The notes under the pieces: generated by a model
What the model saw: only the letters and a program-made list of their open reading frames with translations
Database searches by the model: none
What the model was told of the DNA's origin: nothing
Shown: piece after piece, positions 26,266 to 36,300 of the stretch
Layout of the letters: each line of letters starts with the position of its first letter
Position numbering within the stretch: the first letter of the stretch is position 1
Assembly: GCA_964522015.1 (NCBI GenBank)
Contig: CAZFST010000022.1
Span: forward strand, 1 to 64,000
Origin: QQWI01 sp964522015
GTDB lineage: Bacteria; Bacillota; Clostridia; Peptostreptococcales; Acidaminobacteraceae
DNA length: 64,000 nt
Direction: 5' to 3'
Program-made: the position numbers and the translations under genes

Positions 26266-28941
26266 ATGGCTGTCAGAAAGAAAATTCTTAAACTTGCCAA
26301 GAAGATCGCGGGATCATCGGCATTATTGGTTAAATGGGATGAACGTGCTCCAGAATACTATGTTTTGGCGTGTTGTGTATCAGATGAACAAGCAGAGGTT
26401 GGCTTAGCCATGAAGCTGAGAAAGCCACAGACGATCGAACAACTTGCTGCGAGGTGTGGAAAATCTATTGAAGACACAAAAAGGCTTGCAATGGAACTAG
26501 CCGTAATAGGTGGATGTATTTTTTATTCTGAAAATGGAGTTGATTTATTTGAATTGACGGTTTTCGTTCCAGGTGTAATGGAGAAGATTGTATCCAATAA
26601 GGAGCTCTGTGAAAAACATCCAGAAATTCCGAAAGCCTTTGAAGAATATGCTAGACTGAGAGGGGCGACACTATCAACTAATTTGCCCATGGGTATAGGA
26701 CCAATGAGAGTCCTTCCAATTGAGTCTGCTATTAGCGCTGATACGCGAGTAGCCTCATATGAGGAAGTTTCAAAAATTCTGGACAAGAACACTCTTTTCG
26801 CAGTAGCAGCATGCTCTTGTCGAAGATCAAGAAGACTTTTGGAGGAAGGTTGCGGACACTTAGAGGAAGATATGTGTATCCACCTTGGTATAGGCGCTGA
26901 ATACTATCTTCGTACGGGCAAAGCTAGAGCGGTTACTAAAGAAGAAGCATACGAAATCATAAAAAAGGCTGAAGAAAATGGGTTGATGCATAATATTCCA
27001 AATATAGACGGCGCTGAACATACTCACGCCATATGCAACTGCTGCTCATGCTCGTGCTACGCATTGAGAAATGCGACCTACTTTAATGCGCCTGACATGG
27101 TTCGTTCAAATTACATTGCGGAAGTGGATAAAGATAAATGTGTTGCTTGCGGACAATGCGTAGAAAACTGCCCAACCAATACGTTGAAGTTAGGACAAAA
27201 AATCTGCTCAAAGACTCCAATCGAAGAAAAGAAATCCCTTTCACCACGAGATCATATATGGGGTGCGAAGAATTGGAATCCAGAATATCGAACAAACAGG
27301 GAAAATGTTGTAGCTACTGGGACAAGCCCCTGCAAAACAGAGTGTCCAGCGCATATTGCCGTACAAGGCTATATCAAACTTGCTTCCATGGGAAAATATA
27401 CTGATGCTCTAGAACTCATAAAAAAAGAAAATCCATTCCCAGCTGTATGCGGCAGAATCTGTCCAAGAAAATGTGAATCCGAGTGCACACGGGGTGACAT
27501 CGATGAGCCGGTTGCAGTTGATGAAATCAAGAAGTTTATTGCAGATCAAGAATTGAAAAAAGAGTTACGATACGTGCCGAAGAAGAGAAATGAATATGGT
27601 AAGAAAATTGCAGTCATTGGAGCAGGTCCAGCCGGATTGGCATGTGCCTACTACTTGGGCATTGATGGATACAAGGTAACTGTATTTGAAAAGCAGTCCA
27701 AGCTTGGCGGTATGCTGACCCTTGGCATCCCTTCTTTTAGACTGGAAAAAGATGTCGTTAGGGCTGAAATTGAAATCCTTAAAGAATTGGGTGTCGAGTT
27801 TAAGACGGGTGTAGAAGTTGGGAAAGATATTACCTTATCAGAGCTTCGGAAGCAGGGTTATAAGGCATTCTACGTTGCGATTGGAGCACAAGGTGGTAGG
27901 AAGCTTGGTCTTGAAGGTGAAGATACTCTAGGTGTTATTACTGGTGTCGATTTTCTACGAGATACAAATTTGGGACATGATACAAAGTTATCAGGTAAGG
28001 TCCTTGTTATCGGTGGTGGAAATGTAGCTATAGATGTTGCAAGAGCAGCTATCAGAACAAATGCGGCAAGTGTTGATATGTATTGCCTAGAAAGCAGAAA
28101 TGAGATGCCTGCCCTGGATGAGGAAGTTCATGAAGCCCTGGAAGAGAAAATAGCTATTAACAACTCATGGGGTCCAAAACGGATTTTAGCCCAGAACGGA
28201 AAGCTTGTCGGTATTGAATTTAGAAAGTGTATTTCTGTATTTGATGAATATAATAAATTCAATCCGAAATATAATGAGAATGAGCTTATTACCATAGAAG
28301 CCGATCATATTATTCTTTCGGTTGGACAATCGATTGAATGGGGCAACTTGTTGAAAGAGTGCAATGTTGAACTGAATCGAAACAATACTGCGGTTGCGGA
28401 CGCTTTTTCTTATCAGACTGGAGAGCCGGATATATTTGTTGGTGGGGATGCCTATACGGGTCCGCAATTTGCAATAGATGCAATTGCGGCGGGCAAGCAA
28501 GGCGCTGTTTCTATCCATAGATTTGTTTGGGAAGGTCAAAGCTTGGTTATCGGCCGTGATAGAAGAGCATATCATGCATTTGATAAAGAAAACATTGTTG
28601 TTGAAGGTTATGATACCGTTGGTAGACAACAAGCGGGACATAAGCATGAAAGCAAAATTTCATTCATGGACAATCGCGTTACTTTTACTGAAGAACAAAT
28701 GAAGAAAGAAACTGAGAGATGTTTAAGCTGTGGGGCTGTTTCCATTGATCAGGAAATATGCATTGGCTGCGGGCAATGTACGACAAACTGTAAATTTGAT
28801 GCAATCAAACTTGTTAAAAGGTTTGATAAAAAAGGGTCTACATTTGAAAAATTACCATTGCATATTGGAAAACAGTTAGGCAGTCGGGCAGTCAATATTA
28901 CGCTTAGGAAAGTTAAAGATGTTGGTAAAAGGGGGAATTGA
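26266..28941 (+). CDS. Fe-S/FAD oxidoreductase with GltD-like NAD(P)H part and three Fe-S regions
   Basis: This is an 891-residue multi-domain redox protein. Residues 1-100 look like a winged helix (TIEQLAARCGKSIEDTKRLA). Residues about 180-270 hold many Cys (ACSCRRS, CGHLEEDMC, CNCCSCSC). A ferredoxin motif CVACGQCVENCP follows near 292. Then comes a glutamate-synthase-small-subunit-like part: the CPAHIAVQGYIKLA and CGRICPRKCESEC Fe-S domain (355-410), FAD loop VIGAGPAGLACAYYLG near 448, and NAD(P) loop VIGGGNVAIDVARAA near 580. The C-terminus has a second ferredoxin (CIGCGQCTTNCKFDAI). It is a good candidate to supply electrons from NAD(P)H or a ferredoxin to the dehydratase activase. Electron bifurcation is speculation. 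GGAGG stands before its ATG. Confidence 0.8.
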   Translation: MAVRKKILKLAKKIAGSSALLVKWDERAPEYYVLACCVSDEQAEVGLAMKLRKPQTIEQLAARCGKSIEDTKRLAMELAVIGGCIFYSENGVDLFELTVFVPGVMEKIVSNKELCEKHPEIPKAFEEYARLRGATLSTNLPMGIGPMRVLPIESAISADTRVASYEEVSKILDKNTLFAVAACSCRRSRRLLEEGCGHLEEDMCIHLGIGAEYYLRTGKARAVTKEEAYEIIKKAEENGLMHNIPNIDGAEHTHAICNCCSCSCYALRNATYFNAPDMVRSNYIAEVDKDKCVACGQCVENCPTNTLKLGQKICSKTPIEEKKSLSPRDHIWGAKNWNPEYRTNRENVVATGTSPCKTECPAHIAVQGYIKLASMGKYTDALELIKKENPFPAVCGRICPRKCESECTRGDIDEPVAVDEIKKFIADQELKKELRYVPKKRNEYGKKIAVIGAGPAGLACAYYLGIDGYKVTVFEKQSKLGGMLTLGIPSFRLEKDVVRAEIEILKELGVEFKTGVEVGKDITLSELRKQGYKAFYVAIGAQGGRKLGLEGEDTLGVITGVDFLRDTNLGHDTKLSGKVLVIGGGNVAIDVARAAIRTNAASVDMYCLESRNEMPALDEEVHEALEEKIAINNSWGPKRILAQNGKLVGIEFRKCISVFDEYNKFNPKYNENELITIEADHIILSVGQSIEWGNLLKECNVELNRNNTAVADAFSYQTGEPDIFVGGDAYTGPQFAIDAIAAGKQGAVSIHRFVWEGQSLVIGRDRRAYHAFDKENIVVEGYDTVGRQQAGHKHESKISFMDNRVTFTEEQMKKETERCLSCGAVSIDQEICIGCGQCTTNCKFDAIKLVKRFDKKGSTFEKLPLHIGKQLGSRAVNITLRKVKDVGKRGN

Positions 28942-29038
28942 AATCACGTCTAAGAGTAGAAGAAAACCCAATCTGCAATCGCCTGTGTTATAATATGTGA
29001 GAAAGCATTAAGTTCAAAATATATTTAAGGAGATTGAC

Positions 29039-29647
29039 ATGGCGAGAGCTAAGGATACGCGGACTCTGATTTTAGAAGGAGCCCGCAAAGTCATCAGTAA
29101 AAAAGGAATCCAGAGCGCGACTATGCGCAATATAGCCGATGAAGTACAGCTAAGCACCGGTGCTCTCTATCATTATTTTAAATCAAAAGAGGAAATCCTC
29201 TATGCGGTTATGGATGAGAGTCTGCCGGTATATTCCCAAATTGCCACTAAAACCCGATCTGGCGATATGGATAGAGATAAATTGCTATCCGAAATCTTCG
29301 ACAGTATCAATAAGCGGTTACACAAAAATCAAGAAAATCGTGTTCAATTTTACTTGGCGCATGAAGCGATTATGGGCGATAAAGAAATTAAAGAAAAATT
29401 CAAATTAAAATATAACGAATGGATCGAACGCACATCGGAGATTATTGCCGCCTTGTATCTACACCCCAGCTCGCGGTATGCCAATGCGATAGCCTCGCTG
29501 CTTGTAGGTGCTATCGATGGTTATGTGATGCAGTTGTTGCTTGGAGCAAATACCGCAGATAGAGAAGATATAAAAAAGGTATACGAATTACTTATAAAAG
29601 AAGGCATACCACGGATAATTACCATGCTTCAAGATGAGCAGGAATAG
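29039..29647 (+). CDS. TetR-family transcriptional regulator
   Basis: This 202-residue protein has a TetR N-terminal helix-turn-helix (residues 8-55: ILEGARKVISKKGIQSATMR, then STGALYHYFKSKEEILYAV) and a ligand domain of usual length. It sits at the end of the rightward catabolic operon with its own TATAAT (28989-28994) and AAGGAG site, and is followed by a strong terminator. The palindrome at 17962-17979 is a likely target, which would make it the local repressor responding to a pathway intermediate. That link is inferred. Confidence 0.87.
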   Translation: MARAKDTRTLILEGARKVISKKGIQSATMRNIADEVQLSTGALYHYFKSKEEILYAVMDESLPVYSQIATKTRSGDMDRDKLLSEIFDSINKRLHKNQENRVQFYLAHEAIMGDKEIKEKFKLKYNEWIERTSEIIAALYLHPSSRYANAIASLLVGAIDGYVMQLLLGANTADREDIKKVYELLIKEGIPRIITMLQDEQE

Positions 29648-29708
29648 AAATCTTAGGGGGCTGTTGCTCTAATGGGCCATGTAGGCAGAGTTTTGAAAAA
29701 ACAAGATA

Positions 29709-29755
29709 AAATGGTCAGAAAGTTAACGATGGGTTAGCTTTCTGACCATTTTTTT
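29709..29755 (+). terminator. Rho-independent terminator after the TetR gene
   Basis: AAATGGTCAGAAAG (29709-29722) pairs perfectly with CTTTCTGACCATTT (29738-29751), followed by a T run. It ends the catabolic operon region. Confidence 0.9.
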
Positions 29756-29768
29756 AGTTTTTGTATTT

Positions 29769-30125
29769 TTATTGTTGGAATCTTTGAACTTCTAGTTGCT
29801 GTAATTGTGCTTGATTGGACAACTCCTCACTAGAGGTGGCTGACTCTTGGGCAGTGTTGCTATTTTGATGGACAATTTGAGCAATCTGATGGAGATGCTG
29901 GTCCATTGAGGTGACACTGTGGGCTTGTTCCAAGGACTTATTGGCTATGGCATCCATAAGTAAAGTCGCATCGCCAATAGTGATGTGGATGGTCATTAAA
30001 GCATCTGATACTGCCTGAGCTCGCTCGGTCCCCACCCTTGTTTGTACAAATGTGTTTTCTAAGATATCCTTTCTGAATTTTGTGGAAATAAAAGTAAGTG
30101 AATTCAAACTATTCTTGAAAAGCAC
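29769..30125 (-). pseudogene. Methyl-accepting chemotaxis protein, C-terminal remnant
   Basis: The last ~85 codons match the end of the MCP signalling domain (IANKSLEQAHSVTSMDQHL, QIVHQNSNTAQESATSSEELS). The N-terminal sensor, membrane and HAMP parts are missing. The first ~30 codons of the open frame do not look like MCP sequence. The stump faces the catabolic operon and ends near its terminator. Confidence 0.75.
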
Positions 30126-30232
30126 AGGTTTGACGCTTACCGTCGCCTGTGTTTTTTTTACAAAATATGATATTGTACTTTATGTTATTCGACTTGTACG
30201 GTATGATGGTACAAGAAGGAGTGTGAATAAAA

Positions 30233-31183
30233 ATGAGTTATGTACCCCCGTTTACAATAAGCGAAAAGGTTATCAATCTGATTTCTGATATCATGGAGAT
30301 GATTACAAAGCTCACATTGAAAGAAGTCGACATTGTAAATCCCAAACTAAGAAGAGATAATCGCCTGAAGACAATTCAGGCTTCATTAGCGATTGAAAAC
30401 AACTCTCTATCCCTTGATCAAGTGACTGCGATCATTGATGGCAAAAGGGTTTTAGGTCCAGGACAAGATATAAAAGAAGTTCAAAATGCTTATGAGGCAT
30501 ATGAGGCATTGCTGGCCTTTGACCCTTACGATGTGAGGGCTTTACTCAAGGCACACATGATTTTAATGAGTGATCTGACTAAAGAAGTGGGCAGGTTTAG
30601 ATCCGGTGGGGTGGGTGAGCAAATGGCAAGTTTAATGGAATGGGCAAACAATTCTGAGGTTCATCCTTTGATAAAGTCTTGTGTATTCCATTATGAATTT
30701 GAGTTCATACATCCATTTGCTGATGGTAACGGCAGAATGGGACGCATGTGGCAAACATTGATTCTTTATAAGTGGCGAAACATTTTTGGCTGGCTTCCTG
30801 TAGAAAGTTTGATCAAAGAAAGGCAGAAGCAGTACTATGATGTTTTAGGCGCATGCGATAAAGCTGCAGATTCTGGTGAGTTTATTGAATTTATGCTGAA
30901 GGCAATATATGATTCCCTTTCTGAAATCAATGCAACCGAACAAGTGAGTGTACAAGTAAGCGTACAAGTGAGCGAACAAGTTAGCGAGCAAGTTAAAAGG
31001 ATTATAGTGGCTCTTGGACAAGAAACTCTAACTGGTAACGACTTAATGGCCCGCGTAGGCATAAAACATAGGCCGACTTTTAGAAAAAACTATTTATTAC
31101 CAGCTATTGAACTTGGTTATATTGAGATGACAATTCCGGAAAAACCTAATAGTAGCAAGCAAATGTATCGCAACCCTAACTAG
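30233..31183 (+). CDS. Fic-family AMP-transferase-like protein
   Basis: This 316-residue protein has a complete Fic motif, HPFADGNGRMGR (about residues 163-174). Upstream, residues 44-50 read SLAIENN, matching the inhibitory (S/T)xAIE(G/N)N helix of class II Fic proteins, so activity is likely self-restrained. Residues about 240-260 hold four tandem VQV/EQV units (VSVQVSVQVSEQVSEQV), also clear as 12-base DNA repeats at 30942-30995. A winged-helix-like C-terminus follows. Fic enzymes transfer AMP from ATP to a protein hydroxyl. Its target is unknown. It precedes the Wadjet operon by about ten bases, perhaps sharing its transcript. Confidence 0.88.
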   Translation: MSYVPPFTISEKVINLISDIMEMITKLTLKEVDIVNPKLRRDNRLKTIQASLAIENNSLSLDQVTAIIDGKRVLGPGQDIKEVQNAYEAYEALLAFDPYDVRALLKAHMILMSDLTKEVGRFRSGGVGEQMASLMEWANNSEVHPLIKSCVFHYEFEFIHPFADGNGRMGRMWQTLILYKWRNIFGWLPVESLIKERQKQYYDVLGACDKAADSGEFIEFMLKAIYDSLSEINATEQVSVQVSVQVSEQVSEQVKRIIVALGQETLTGNDLMARVGIKHRPTFRKNYLLPAIELGYIEMTIPEKPNSSKQMYRNPN

Positions 31184-31191
31184 AGAAAGAC

Positions 31192-32625
31192 GTGAACAAT
31201 ATGCATTTTTTTGACAGGGTCCCAGAATCCCTCTTTACCCTACTGTATTCTAAAAACAGGCGTATTTATATGGATGCGCTTTTTGTCGTTTGGGAATGTT
31301 TCAAATTTGAGCTATCAGTGAGCCGCAGTGCACTCCAGTCTGCACTGATTGCCCGCTTAGAAGATGAAATCTACGCCCTAACAGAAGAAGATGACGGTTC
31401 ACCTGCTTCTGACGGTGGTGCTGCCATGACAATTACCAGTAGCTCGGACCTGTCGTCTCGGGCCAGTTTCCTTATCAGAAGACTGATAGACACCCAGTGG
31501 CTGCGCCTTGAGATGCGTGGTGAAGACTTCGAAAATATGGTGTCCCTCCCTGACTATGCCCAGAAGATACTGGATCTGTTTCAGTCCCTCCTTGCTCAAA
31601 ACGATGCTGAGTACAATGGCTTGGTGGTTTCCTGCTACAACAATCTCAAGGCCACGGACATGGAGCGCAACGAGTACGCTTACAATGCCCTTAATCGGGG
31701 CTTTACAGATACGCAAACATTGATTGACCTCCTGAAAGGCCTCTACCACAATATTGGCAGGTACCATCAAATGACCCTTGAAACTTCTGATGTCAACCAG
31801 CTTTTGGCCACCCACTTTGACGATTTTCAAGAAGTGATCGTGGCTCAATTTTTGTATCCCTTCAAGACCTTTGACTCGGTGCCCCGGTTTAAGGGCCCGA
31901 TTCTCGATATGCTCAACCGTTGGTATCAGGACGAATCTTTATTGCTTCTGATGGCTGAGCAGGCAAAAAAATACCTGAATCTCAAGGATGACTTTGAAGC
32001 CCACCAACACGTGATGGGTCAGATATCAGGCCTAATGTCCATGTACGAAGGCCTGCAGGGTCTGATTGACCAAATTGACCACCGTCACAATGCCTTTACT
32101 CGTGTCTCTGTTGAAAAGATTCAATACCTCCTCAACCGCGATCAGTCCATGAAGGGCAAGCTCGTGATGGCCATTCAAAAGCTGCATTCGGATGACATAT
32201 CCCCTGAAGCATTAAGTGAAGCAGTAATCGCCTATCGTCAACAATATGTGGAAACGGGTTCATTGTATGCCAGGTCTCGTATTGAAAAAAGTCGTGTGGC
32301 CCAGTCCGCGGCCCTAAGAGTTGTGGATTCTGATATGCGAGAGAACGCACAGGCACAGTTTGTGAAAAAGGTGAAGGCAACCTATGGTCGAGATGCTGTG
32401 ATTAAAGAGCTGATGGCCCTCTTGAATCAATGGGACACGGTTGGGGACCAGTTGGCGGTTTCTAGTATGCCCCTTGAAAATGACAAGGATTTTGCGCGGA
32501 TCATATTGGCGTCACTGATTGGAAGCGAAGCCCATGCGCCCTTTGAAACCAAGTTAAGTCAAGAGATGCACCAGGTGGCAGATTATCAGGTGCCCAATAA
32601 TCTATTTAGGAAGAAGAGGGAATAA
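31192..32625 (+). CDS. jetA: Wadjet system protein JetA (DUF5716)
   Basis: This 477-residue protein starts with the RVPESLFTLLYSKNRRIYMDALF stretch typical of JetA and has the expected length. JetA is the kleisin-like subunit that closes the JetC ring in the Wadjet complex (MukF/kleisin analogue). A GTG at 31192 or an ATG at 31201 may be the start; the ribosome binding site AGAAAG is better spaced for 31192. It is the first of four coupled genes and stops 2 bases before jetB. The coding sequence looks richer in G and C than the genes around it, suggesting transfer as a block. Confidence 0.88.
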   Translation: MNNMHFFDRVPESLFTLLYSKNRRIYMDALFVVWECFKFELSVSRSALQSALIARLEDEIYALTEEDDGSPASDGGAAMTITSSSDLSSRASFLIRRLIDTQWLRLEMRGEDFENMVSLPDYAQKILDLFQSLLAQNDAEYNGLVVSCYNNLKATDMERNEYAYNALNRGFTDTQTLIDLLKGLYHNIGRYHQMTLETSDVNQLLATHFDDFQEVIVAQFLYPFKTFDSVPRFKGPILDMLNRWYQDESLLLLMAEQAKKYLNLKDDFEAHQHVMGQISGLMSMYEGLQGLIDQIDHRHNAFTRVSVEKIQYLLNRDQSMKGKLVMAIQKLHSDDISPEALSEAVIAYRQQYVETGSLYARSRIEKSRVAQSAALRVVDSDMRENAQAQFVKKVKATYGRDAVIKELMALLNQWDTVGDQLAVSSMPLENDKDFARIILASLIGSEAHAPFETKLSQEMHQVADYQVPNNLFRKKRE

Positions 32626-32627
32626 CC

Positions 32628-33356
32628 ATGGAATGGGTCGGTCGTTACGAACAGCTGAATAACAGTGAGAAACAGGCTTTTACACGGATTGTGAATCTTC
32701 TTTTGGCCAAAACCTTCTTGCTTCGAGAAGACTATGACTTAAAAGAAGGTCGTGTCCGGGTCCATCCGGATTACCGCTTTGTGGATCGGTTATTTGATGT
32801 CTTCAGTGAATATCTAGCCGTTGCTGGATTCGCTTTGCACAGGGATTCGGGCTATGGGGTGATGTCCCTTGCCAGCCTTCACGATTATAATAAATATCAG
32901 TTTAGCAAATTTACCACCATGGTATTGCTGACCTTAAGGCTTATTTTTGAAGAGAAGCGGGAGTCCGTAAGTCTGAGGCAGGAAGTGATGCTCGATACCC
33001 ATGAGCTGGTCTCCAAAATGCAGGTTCTAGGTGTTATTGACAAGCGTCCAGCCATGAAGGATCTAGCCACTGCACTGAAACAGCTTGCAAGTTTCAATTT
33101 AGTGATGCGCCTCGACGGTGGCAAATGGGAGTCCCCAGATACCCGTCTGATGCTGCTGCCATCTATTTTGTTTATCATACCCAATGACAGGCTCTCGCAA
33201 GTACTGGCAAGCCTAGATGACAGGGATGACGATTCGCCAAGCTCAGATGCAGGTGTTGACCAAGCATCTGATACGGATGCAGGTGTTGACCAAGCATCTG
33301 ATACGGATACGGACGCTGATGTTGAATCAGATGCTGACTTGATGGAGGATGTCTAA
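32628..33356 (+). CDS. jetB: Wadjet system protein JetB (DUF4194)
   Basis: This 242-residue protein resembles the DUF4194 (MukE/KITE-like) subunit, with FSEYLAVAGFALHRDSGYGVMSL and a winged-helix QEVMLDTHELVSKMQVLGVID. The C-terminal 40 residues are acidic and repetitive. A 30-base unit is exactly duplicated at 33246-33275 and 33276-33305, giving two DAGVDQASDT units. This tail probably varies between strains. Its stop overlaps the jetC start codon by one base. Confidence 0.87.
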   Translation: MEWVGRYEQLNNSEKQAFTRIVNLLLAKTFLLREDYDLKEGRVRVHPDYRFVDRLFDVFSEYLAVAGFALHRDSGYGVMSLASLHDYNKYQFSKFTTMVLLTLRLIFEEKRESVSLRQEVMLDTHELVSKMQVLGVIDKRPAMKDLATALKQLASFNLVMRLDGGKWESPDTRLMLLPSILFIIPNDRLSQVLASLDDRDDDSPSSDAGVDQASDTDAGVDQASDTDTDADVESDADLMEDV

Positions 33357-36300
33357 TGAAATTACTGAAAAACATGCTGGTCATCAATTGGCATTATTTT
33401 AGTCATGCCTTGGTGCCCTTTGATCAGGTGAATTTTTTGACCGGCCAAAATGCGGCTGGAAAATCAACCTTGCTGGATGCTTTGCAAGTGGTGATGCTTG
33501 GAGAGACACAGAGTTATATTTTTAATAAAGCCGCCAATGATAAGTCGGAGCGGACTTTGATCGGCTACCTCAAGGGGGAGCTGGGGGACGACGGGGACAC
33601 GGGTTTTCGCTACCTCAGAGCTGGGGATTTCAATGCTTACGTGGTACTGGAGTTCTTTGATACCGTCAAGAAAAGTTCCTTTATGGCAGGTGTGCTCTTT
33701 GACGTTTACGGGGATGGCACCCAGAAGAACAGTTACTTTATCAGCGATGGGGCAATTCCTGAGCACCAGTTTATTCAAAAGGGGATGCCTCTCAATCGGG
33801 ATCAATTCAGAGCCTATCTTAAGGATACTGCAAAGAATCACCACCAATGGTTTGATACGCAAATGGCCTATCGCAACCACCTGATGAGCCGTCTTGGCAA
33901 TATCAAGCACAAATTCTTTAGCCTGTTTAAAAAAGCGGTGCCCTTTGCCCCCATCACTGATATTGAGAAGTTTATCACAGAGTATATCACCGACATCAAA
34001 GGTCGGCCCAATATAGAAGAAATGCAACACAATCTCAGGCATTATAAGCGCCTTGAGCAAGAGGCTAACCTGATTGGCGACCGCGTTAGGCGCTTGACTG
34101 CCATTTCAGACAGCCATGGCAATATGCAGGCAAAGGCCACATTGCAGTCCCTTCACCAGCTGCTCTCCACTTTAGCAGAAGAGTCCATGGCAAAAGACAC
34201 GGTACAAAAGCTCAGTGATCAATTGGTCGCACTTGACGGGGCAATTATTGACAGTAAGCAGCAACAAGCGACTTTGGCATCAGAAGCCCACCGTCGAGAG
34301 GAAGAGCAGGAGGCCCTGATTCACGAAAGGGCATCTTCGGATCTCACTCGAAAGCTGGAGACCCTGGAAAAGGCCATTGAACAGCTTGAATCAGAGCGTC
34401 GTGGACTTTTAGAGAATCTTCAAAAGACGGTTTCTGAAGTCAAACGGGCAGCCCTTAACCTGCTGAATCAAACTGTACTTGAGGTGACACTTGAAGATCA
34501 GAATGACCTTTCAACCTTGGCAAGTCTTGAAGTCGCTGGGCTGATTACCGGTGAAAGTGCTGAATCCCTTGTCTTACAAGGGGCCCTTGATGGGCTGGAT
34601 ACCCTACTGAAGTCCAGTGAGACCACCTTGCAAAAGCTCAAATTTGAACTGGATGGCCAGCTCTTTGCCCTAGCGAAGTCCCTTGAGGATTGGCGGGGGA
34701 CACTGGCTGATTTAAAACGGGGTATTAAAGATTATCCTAAGGATGTTCTGAGGCTTAAGGGCCATCTTGAAACCATGGGCATTCGAGATGTGGTTATTTT
34801 AGCGGATGTGCTTGAAGTGAATGCACCCAATTGGCTCAATGCAGTGGAAGGCTATTTGCATACGCAAAAGTTCTATTTGCTATGCCATGAAGACGACTTT
34901 GACCGAGCCTTAGCAGGTTACGATGTACTTAGAGAAACCACCCCTGTCTATCAAGTGGGCTTGATCGATACAGCCAAGCTAAGAGGGGCTACGCAAAAGG
35001 TCGAAGCAGGCTCTTTAGCTGAGGTGGTGGATACAGTTCACGCCGGTGCTAGGCTGTTTGTGGACTTTACCCTTGGGCGGGTGATGCGCTGCGAAACCCT
35101 CCAAAAGCTACGTAGTTTTCCCACGGCCATCACGGTTCAAGGGATGCTCTATCAGAATTTTGTGGCCCGTCAATTGAGTCCGGACCGCTGGAAAGTCCCC
35201 TTTATCGGCCGTCAATCTTTGGAACGCCAAATCGCCAATATCACCTTGCTTTTTGATGAAGCCACTGTGACCCATAAGACCCTATCTCAAAAGCAAGAAA
35301 CCTTGAATCAGCTGCATATCAAATCTTTCTCGTCCATGGAACTTCAGATTCATGGACAGAGTTTCGGGAATTTGAAGGGGTTGAAAGCCTGTGCGGCTGA
35401 TCTAGTGGCTTTGCACAGTGAGCGCAATGGCTTGGATCTATCCTATCTGGATACCCTAGCAACAAAAATCAAGATTATCAAAGACCAGCTGATCCAGTTG
35501 CGAAAAGATCAGGAGCAAAAGGCCCGTGAACTTGGGAAAATCGAGAGCGATGCAGCTAGACTGCAGGCTGTGGATTTGCCAGGGGCAAAGGACTTGTGCA
35601 AGCGCTGGGGTGACCAGTTGCGCCTCAGTGAATTTGATGCCGTTAAAGAAGAAGGTAACCAGCGGTTTAGCAGTCTTTCCAGTCAGCAGGCCCTGGGGGA
35701 TATTGCCATCAATTATGCAAGAAGTGCAAAAGCTGCAAGAAGTGAGAAGGAAAATACCCACAAGACCCTTACGTCCTTGCGGGAGGATTATAACCGGGTC
35801 TACCACATGTCCCATGATGTTTCAATGACGGATAATGGGGTCTATGATGGGGTTTTGAATGAGTTGTCCCAAACCCGCTTGCCCGAATATGTGGGTAAAA
35901 TCAAAGAGGCCCAAGACAAAGCCACAATCCAGTTTCGAGACGAATTTTTGTCAAAGCTCAAGGAGAACTTCGATGCTGTGGCCATGCAGATCAAGGAGCT
36001 CAATGCGGCAATCAAAGACAGCCCATTCGGCACGGACAACTATCGCTTTGAGGTGAAGCCCAAGACCGATATGCGTCATTTCTACGATATGATTATGGAT
36101 GAACTGCTGATGGGAGAAGGGATGAGTATTCTTTCCCACGCATTTAATGCCAAGCATCAGGATGCCATTGATGAGCTCTTTCGCATGATAGTGGGCACCG
36201 AAGGGGATGTGGATTCTAGCCGCCGGTCAATGCTTGAAAAACAAATCACATATTACACGGATTACCGGTCTTATTTGCAGTTTGATCTGGTGGTCAAAGA

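Noticed and set aside
33464..34060. Minus-strand open frame of 198 codons inside jetC
   Set aside because: It is fully inside the jetC coding region with no start signal and no recognisable domain.
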